Shown: positions 5,923-8,169 of the stretch, piece after piece | How the letters are laid out: each line of letters opens with the position of its first letter | Position numbering within the stretch: position 1 is the stretch's first letter | NCBI GenBank assembly: GCA_003519585.1 | Contig: DOWL01000026.1 | Location: 1-8,169, forward strand | Direction of reading: 5' to 3' | Length of the DNA stretch: 8,169 nucleotides | Origin: Nocardioides sp. | GTDB lineage: Bacteria; Actinomycetota; Actinomycetes; Propionibacteriales; Nocardioidaceae | Made by a program: the position numbers and the translations under genes | The notes under the pieces: generated by a model | Database searches by the model: none | The model's input: the letters and a program-made list of their open reading frames with translations, nothing else | Told to the model about the DNA's origin: nothing

Positions 5923-6193
5923 ACCCTGCCCTCGGGCGAGGCAGCGCGTAGCGCTGACGAGCCCGCCCCCACCCACCGTGATGGCGAAGCGAGGAGTGAT
6001 GCGCGGGCGTGGCCCGGAGGGCCGGGCCGCGCGACGCTAAAGCACAGCCAGCGGTCCCGCCGCGACGCGACGCAACCACAAACCGGACCGACCGGCGGGC
6101 GCTGGCGCCCTATGCCCTGTCGGCGCGCGGCCCGGCCCTCCGGGCCGGACCCGACCCGGTGCCACGAGCGCAGACCCAGCCCAACCCCCAACC
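5923..6193. repeat. Palindrome-rich intergenic region with a 23-bp perfect inverted repeat
   Basis: This stretch between the toxin-antitoxin pair and the lipoprotein genes has no supportable gene. The arms at 6011-6033 and 6124-6146 are exact reverse complements (23 bp) separated by 90 nt. Each arm also contains CCCGG-AGGG-CCGGG or its complement and can fold alone. Between the arms is GGGCGC-TG-GCGCCC (6097-6110). To the left are CTCG-GG-CGAG (5931-5940) and AGCGC-GT-GCGCT-like pairing near 5943-5955. It lies downstream of the minus-strand lipoprotein operon and could end its transcription. It could also be a dispersed REP- or MITE-like element. No flanking target-site duplication was recognised. 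Confidence 0.65.
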
Positions 6194-7027
6194 TCACGCA
6201 GGATCTGGCGACCAGCAGCGCCCGTAGGTCTGTCCCGCTCCCCACTGGTCCGCGGTGGGCCACTCGTAGCCCCATTCGTAGTCGAGTGCGTCGGAGGCGA
6301 TCGCCCGGGCGGCCTCGGCGCAGGGGTCCTGGCCGGCTTGTTGCACGGCCTTCACTCCGGGGTAGCGGCCGCCCCTGCCCAGGTCGCTCAGGTCGAGGAC
6401 GGAGATCGCCTTCCAGGTGTGGTCCTCGCGGCAGAGCACGTGCTGGAACGCCTTTGACCCTGGCTCGGCGGTGCCGCACATCGCGAACTCGGCGCGTCCG
6501 GCGGGCTTGGCCAAACCCTTGGCGAGGTCGCGGTCGAACTTGGCGAGGGTGCGTTCGCCGCTGACGGCGATCACGTCGCAGCGGTACCAGCCCGCCCCGA
6601 GGTCGGACTCCTCGATGGTCGGCGTGAACCACACGGGTCGGAGCAGCGAGAGCCGGAGCTGGTCCTGGGTCGCACCGAGGTACGGCGCGAGTTCCGTTGG
6701 ACAGCGCTTGGCCACCTGGTTGCGGACCGCCTGCGAGTCGACGGCGAGCAGGTGGCCGTTGGCGACCAGGTCGAGCTCGCCGATGGCGAAGGTCTGGCTC
6801 GTGTGCGGCTTCGTGCAGGGGACAGGTGCATCGGCGTTCGTCGGTGCCAGTGCCTCGTCGTACGAGAGCCGGTAGCAGGCGCCGACGGTCGGCGGTGGGG
6901 GAGGCGGCGGCGCGACGGTCGGGGTCGCGATGGGGGTGGGCGAGTCGTCGGCTGCCGGCTCTTTCTTCTCGTCGGAGGTGCAGGCGGAAAGGAGGAGGGC
7001 GGCGACCAGAAGGAGCGCGACTCTCAT
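6194..7027 (-). CDS. Lipoprotein with septum-formation-like domain, second of a paralogous pair
   Basis: A 277-residue predicted lipoprotein. The signal peptide MRVALLLVAALLLSAC ends in the lipobox L-S-A-C, so Cys16 would be lipidated and the protein anchored outside the membrane. A Pro/Thr-rich linker (30-47, with seven consecutive prolines) follows. The folded part holds two similar motifs, C71-TKPHT and C199-REDHTWKA, and ends with EWGYEWPT..QWGAG..RCW (251-272). This resembles actinobacterial septum-formation-family domains, but the cellular role is unknown. Eight cysteines (51, 71, 109, 150, 184, 199, 236, 271) follow the lipid Cys, enough for four disulfides. The ATG at 7027 is chosen over an upstream in-frame start because it directly precedes the signal peptide and overlaps the stop of the upstream paralogue (ATGA, 7027-7024). 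Confidence 0.82.
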   Translation of the reverse strand: MRVALLLVAALLLSACTSDEKKEPAADDSPTPIATPTVAPPPPPPPTVGACYRLSYDEALAPTNADAPVPCTKPHTSQTFAIGELDLVANGHLLAVDSQAVRNQVAKRCPTELAPYLGATQDQLRLSLLRPVWFTPTIEESDLGAGWYRCDVIAVSGERTLAKFDRDLAKGLAKPAGRAEFAMCGTAEPGSKAFQHVLCREDHTWKAISVLDLSDLGRGGRYPGVKAVQQAGQDPCAEAARAIASDALDYEWGYEWPTADQWGAGQTYGRCWSPDPA

Positions 7028-7830
7028 GCCGTGGTCGCCGCCCAGCAGACCGAGCGCCGGTTGCCGGCCTGCCACTCGCCCTCGTGGAACCAGGTGTAGC
7101 CGTAGTCGTACTCCGGCGGGTAGCCGAGCCAGCTGCCCACCCAGTCGGAGCAGTAGTCACGGGTCTTGACCTCGACGAGCCGATCGCCGGGGTAGGGATC
7201 GTTGGGGTCGCCGACCCTGATCGCGGTGACCGCACGCCAGGTGTGCGGCTCGGTGCAGGGCACCTTGGGTGCGGCGTTGACCGAGGCCCCGTCGACGCAG
7301 GCCATCCATTCGTCGGGCGGTGGCTGCTCGCTGAGGAGCCCCGCCGCCGTGTCGGGGAGGGGGGTGTAGGCCTTGCTCTCCTCGCCGCCACCGATCGCGT
7401 CGCAGCGATACCACCGCGCGCCGTGGTCCCACGCCTTCTCCGAGGGTCGGAACCAGGCCCAGCTGATGATGGTCCGCATGACGGTGCTCTCGTCGGCACC
7501 GAGGAACTTCTCGAACTCCTGCGAGCAGGTCTGGTAGGCGAAGGCGCCGAGTTCCTGCGCGTCGTACGCGGCGTCGTGGAGCTCGGTGGGCAGGTCTCCG
7601 ACTGCGAAGGTCTCGGCGGTGTGCTCCTTCGAACAGTCCACTGTCCGGGTGGAGTTGCTCGGGAGGGCCGCATCGCTGGGCTCGAGGACCCGGCAGTCGC
7701 CGACCTCCGGGGGTTGGACGGAGTCGACCTGTTGGGGATCGTCGCGGTCGTCGCCGCCGCACGCGGACAGGGCGAGCAGCAGGGCCGCGACGAGCGCGCA
7801 CGACGAGAGGCGTACGGCGTGTGCCCGCAC
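7024..7830 (-). CDS. Lipoprotein with septum-formation-like domain, first of a paralogous pair
   Basis: A 268-residue predicted lipoprotein. The signal peptide runs from MRAHAVRLSSCALVAALLLA to the lipobox L-S-A-C (21-24). A short acidic linker precedes the domain. Motifs C66-SKEHTAETFAVGDL and C192-TEPHTWRAVTAI look like an internal duplication, and the end carries YDYGYTWFHEGEWQAG..VCW (241-263). Cysteines at 46, 66, 102, 143, 178, 192, 227 and 262 match those of the downstream paralogue almost position for position. The GTG start has a strong ribosome site, AGGGGAGG (7842-7835), 4 nt upstream. It is the first gene of a two-gene operon. The fold looks like the septum-formation family known from actinobacteria, but no specific function can be claimed. 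Confidence 0.82.
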   Translation of the reverse strand: MRAHAVRLSSCALVAALLLALSACGGDDRDDPQQVDSVQPPEVGDCRVLEPSDAALPSNSTRTVDCSKEHTAETFAVGDLPTELHDAAYDAQELGAFAYQTCSQEFEKFLGADESTVMRTIISWAWFRPSEKAWDHGARWYRCDAIGGGEESKAYTPLPDTAAGLLSEQPPPDEWMACVDGASVNAAPKVPCTEPHTWRAVTAIRVGDPNDPYPGDRLVEVKTRDYCSDWVGSWLGYPPEYDYGYTWFHEGEWQAGNRRSVCWAATTA

Positions 7831-7863
7831 GTGACCTCCCCTCGACAGACCGGGTCGAGCCTA
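7831..7863 (-). promoter_or_regulatory. Candidate promoter and ribosome site for the lipoprotein operon
   Basis: On the minus strand TAGGCT (7863-7858) fits a -10 box. The expected start of transcription near 7851 leaves room for the strong Shine-Dalgarno AGGGGAGG at 7842-7835, so this gene would have a short normal leader, unlike the three leaderless-looking units. CTCGAC (7841-7846) and GTCGAG (7854-7859) form an inverted repeat overlapping both sites, and CCCGCGGG (7864-7871) is an adjacent palindrome. No clear -35 box is seen. Confidence 0.4.
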
Positions 7864-7879
7864 CCCGCGGGACAGTTGC

Positions 7880-7895
7880 CCGCCTGGTGCGGCGG
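7880..7895 (-). terminator. Possible short hairpin terminator after the flavodoxin-family gene
   Basis: CCGCC (7880-7884) and GGCGG (7891-7895) form a 5-bp GC stem with a 6-nt loop, 24 nt past the stop codon at 7919 in the minus direction. It lacks a U-tract and is short, so this is a weak call. Confidence 0.3.
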
Positions 7896-7918
7896 ACATC
7901 CCGGTTGCAGGCCCCTCC

Positions 7919-8119
7919 TCAAGGGGACAGCAGGGCGGCGAGGGTCCCGCCCAACTCGTACGCCGCCTCCTCGTGATGTCGGTCGACCTCGCCCACGACC
8001 TCCAGCACGCCAGCCGCCTGGGTCCAGGGCAGCGCCTGGACGATGGCGAGCACCGAGCGGACCGCGCCGGTCGTGTCGTAGCGCCCGTGGACGTAGAGAC
8101 CGAACGGCTTTCTTTCGCC
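7919..8119 (-). CDS. Flavodoxin/NADPH-dependent FMN reductase family protein, C-terminal fragment
   Basis: Only the last 66 residues are readable before the poly-C tract; the N-terminus is missing. The segment KPFGLYVHGRYDTTGAVRSV is typical of actinobacterial flavodoxin-fold proteins near the end of the FMN-binding domain. A helix around LAIVQALPWTQAAGVLEVVGEV and a C-terminal helix HEEAAYELGGTLAALL follow, which is the usual family ending. The stop is TGA at 7921-7919. The first three codons, next to the C-rich run, may contain errors. This family usually binds FMN and acts as a flavin-dependent reductase or electron carrier. It is on the same strand as, and 88 nt upstream of, the lipoprotein operon, but a separate promoter-like sequence lies between them. 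Confidence 0.72.
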   Translation of the reverse strand, partial: GERKPFGLYVHGRYDTTGAVRSVLAIVQALPWTQAAGVLEVVGEVDRHHEEAAYELGGTLAALLSP

Positions 8120-8169
8120 CCCCCCCCCGCCCCCCGCGCCCCCCCCCTGCCACCCCCCCCCCCCCCCCC
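8118..8169. other. Poly-C low-complexity tract at the window end, probable artefact
   Basis: Forty-six of the last 52 bases are C, interrupted only by single G, T or A bases at 8129, 8136, 8138, 8148, 8149 and 8152. It falls inside what should be the coding region of the flavodoxin-family gene and would encode almost pure glycine there, which that fold does not have. It looks like low-quality signal at a read or contig end rather than genomic sequence. Confidence 0.88.

Noticed and set aside
5027..6040. A 337-codon plus-strand frame across the NTF2-like gene end and the vapBC region
   Set aside because: It is antisense to the vapBC pair and Arg-rich without motifs; VapB and VapC on the other strand have clear family residues.
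5901..8153. A 750-codon open frame on the minus strand across the lipoprotein genes
   Set aside because: It runs in a different frame from two clear lipoproteins and the flavodoxin-like gene, is Arg/Pro/Ser-rich, begins in the poly-C artefact and has no recognisable domain.
8118..8169. Possible G-quadruplex or telomere-like end
   Set aside because: Near-pure C with irregular single interruptions, inside a coding region at the window end, fits a technical artefact better than any biological end structure.

Overview
This window is high-GC actinobacterial DNA. Codons strongly prefer G/C at the third position, GTG starts are common, ATGA-type gene overlaps are frequent, and the families present are typical of Actinomycetota. 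The gene set fits a Nocardioides-like member of the Propionibacteriales. That genus-level guess is inference, supported by the 10-methyl fatty acid gene pair, since such lipids are known from that group.

Left part (1-3166, + strand). The window opens inside the C-terminal end of a GDT1/UPF0016-family membrane transporter. A short spacer with a 13-bp tandem repeat follows. Next is a two-gene operon with an ATGA overlap: an FAD-dependent reductase (tmsA/bfaA type) and a cyclopropane-synthase-family SAM methyltransferase (tmsB/bfaB/ufaA1 type). Together they would turn oleoyl chains of phospholipids into 10-methylstearoyl (tuberculostearic) chains: the methyltransferase makes a 10-methylene intermediate and the flavoprotein reduces it. 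The operon ends at a long imperfect inverted repeat.

Middle (3167-5210, + strand). A tight three-gene unit starts at a probable leaderless GTG: a siderophore-interacting (ferric-siderophore reductase) protein, the essential GTPase Era, and a small NTF2/SnoaL-like protein. Adjacent genes overlap by 4 nt and 1 nt.

Right part (5216-8119, - strand). A vapBC-type toxin-antitoxin pair converges on the NTF2-like gene with only 5 nt between stop codons. Behind it lies about 270 bp of non-coding, palindrome-rich DNA with a 23-bp perfect inverted repeat. Next come two overlapping paralogous lipoproteins that resemble septum-formation-domain proteins and share an eight-cysteine pattern. The C-terminal part of a flavodoxin-family protein follows.

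The last 52 bases are almost pure C and are most likely a sequencing or assembly artefact at a contig end. I found no RNA genes, CRISPR arrays, insertion sequences or phage genes. Nothing here is convincingly a new multi-gene system. The best leads are the Cys-rich lipoprotein pair, the two inverted-repeat elements, and the recurring leaderless-start architecture.
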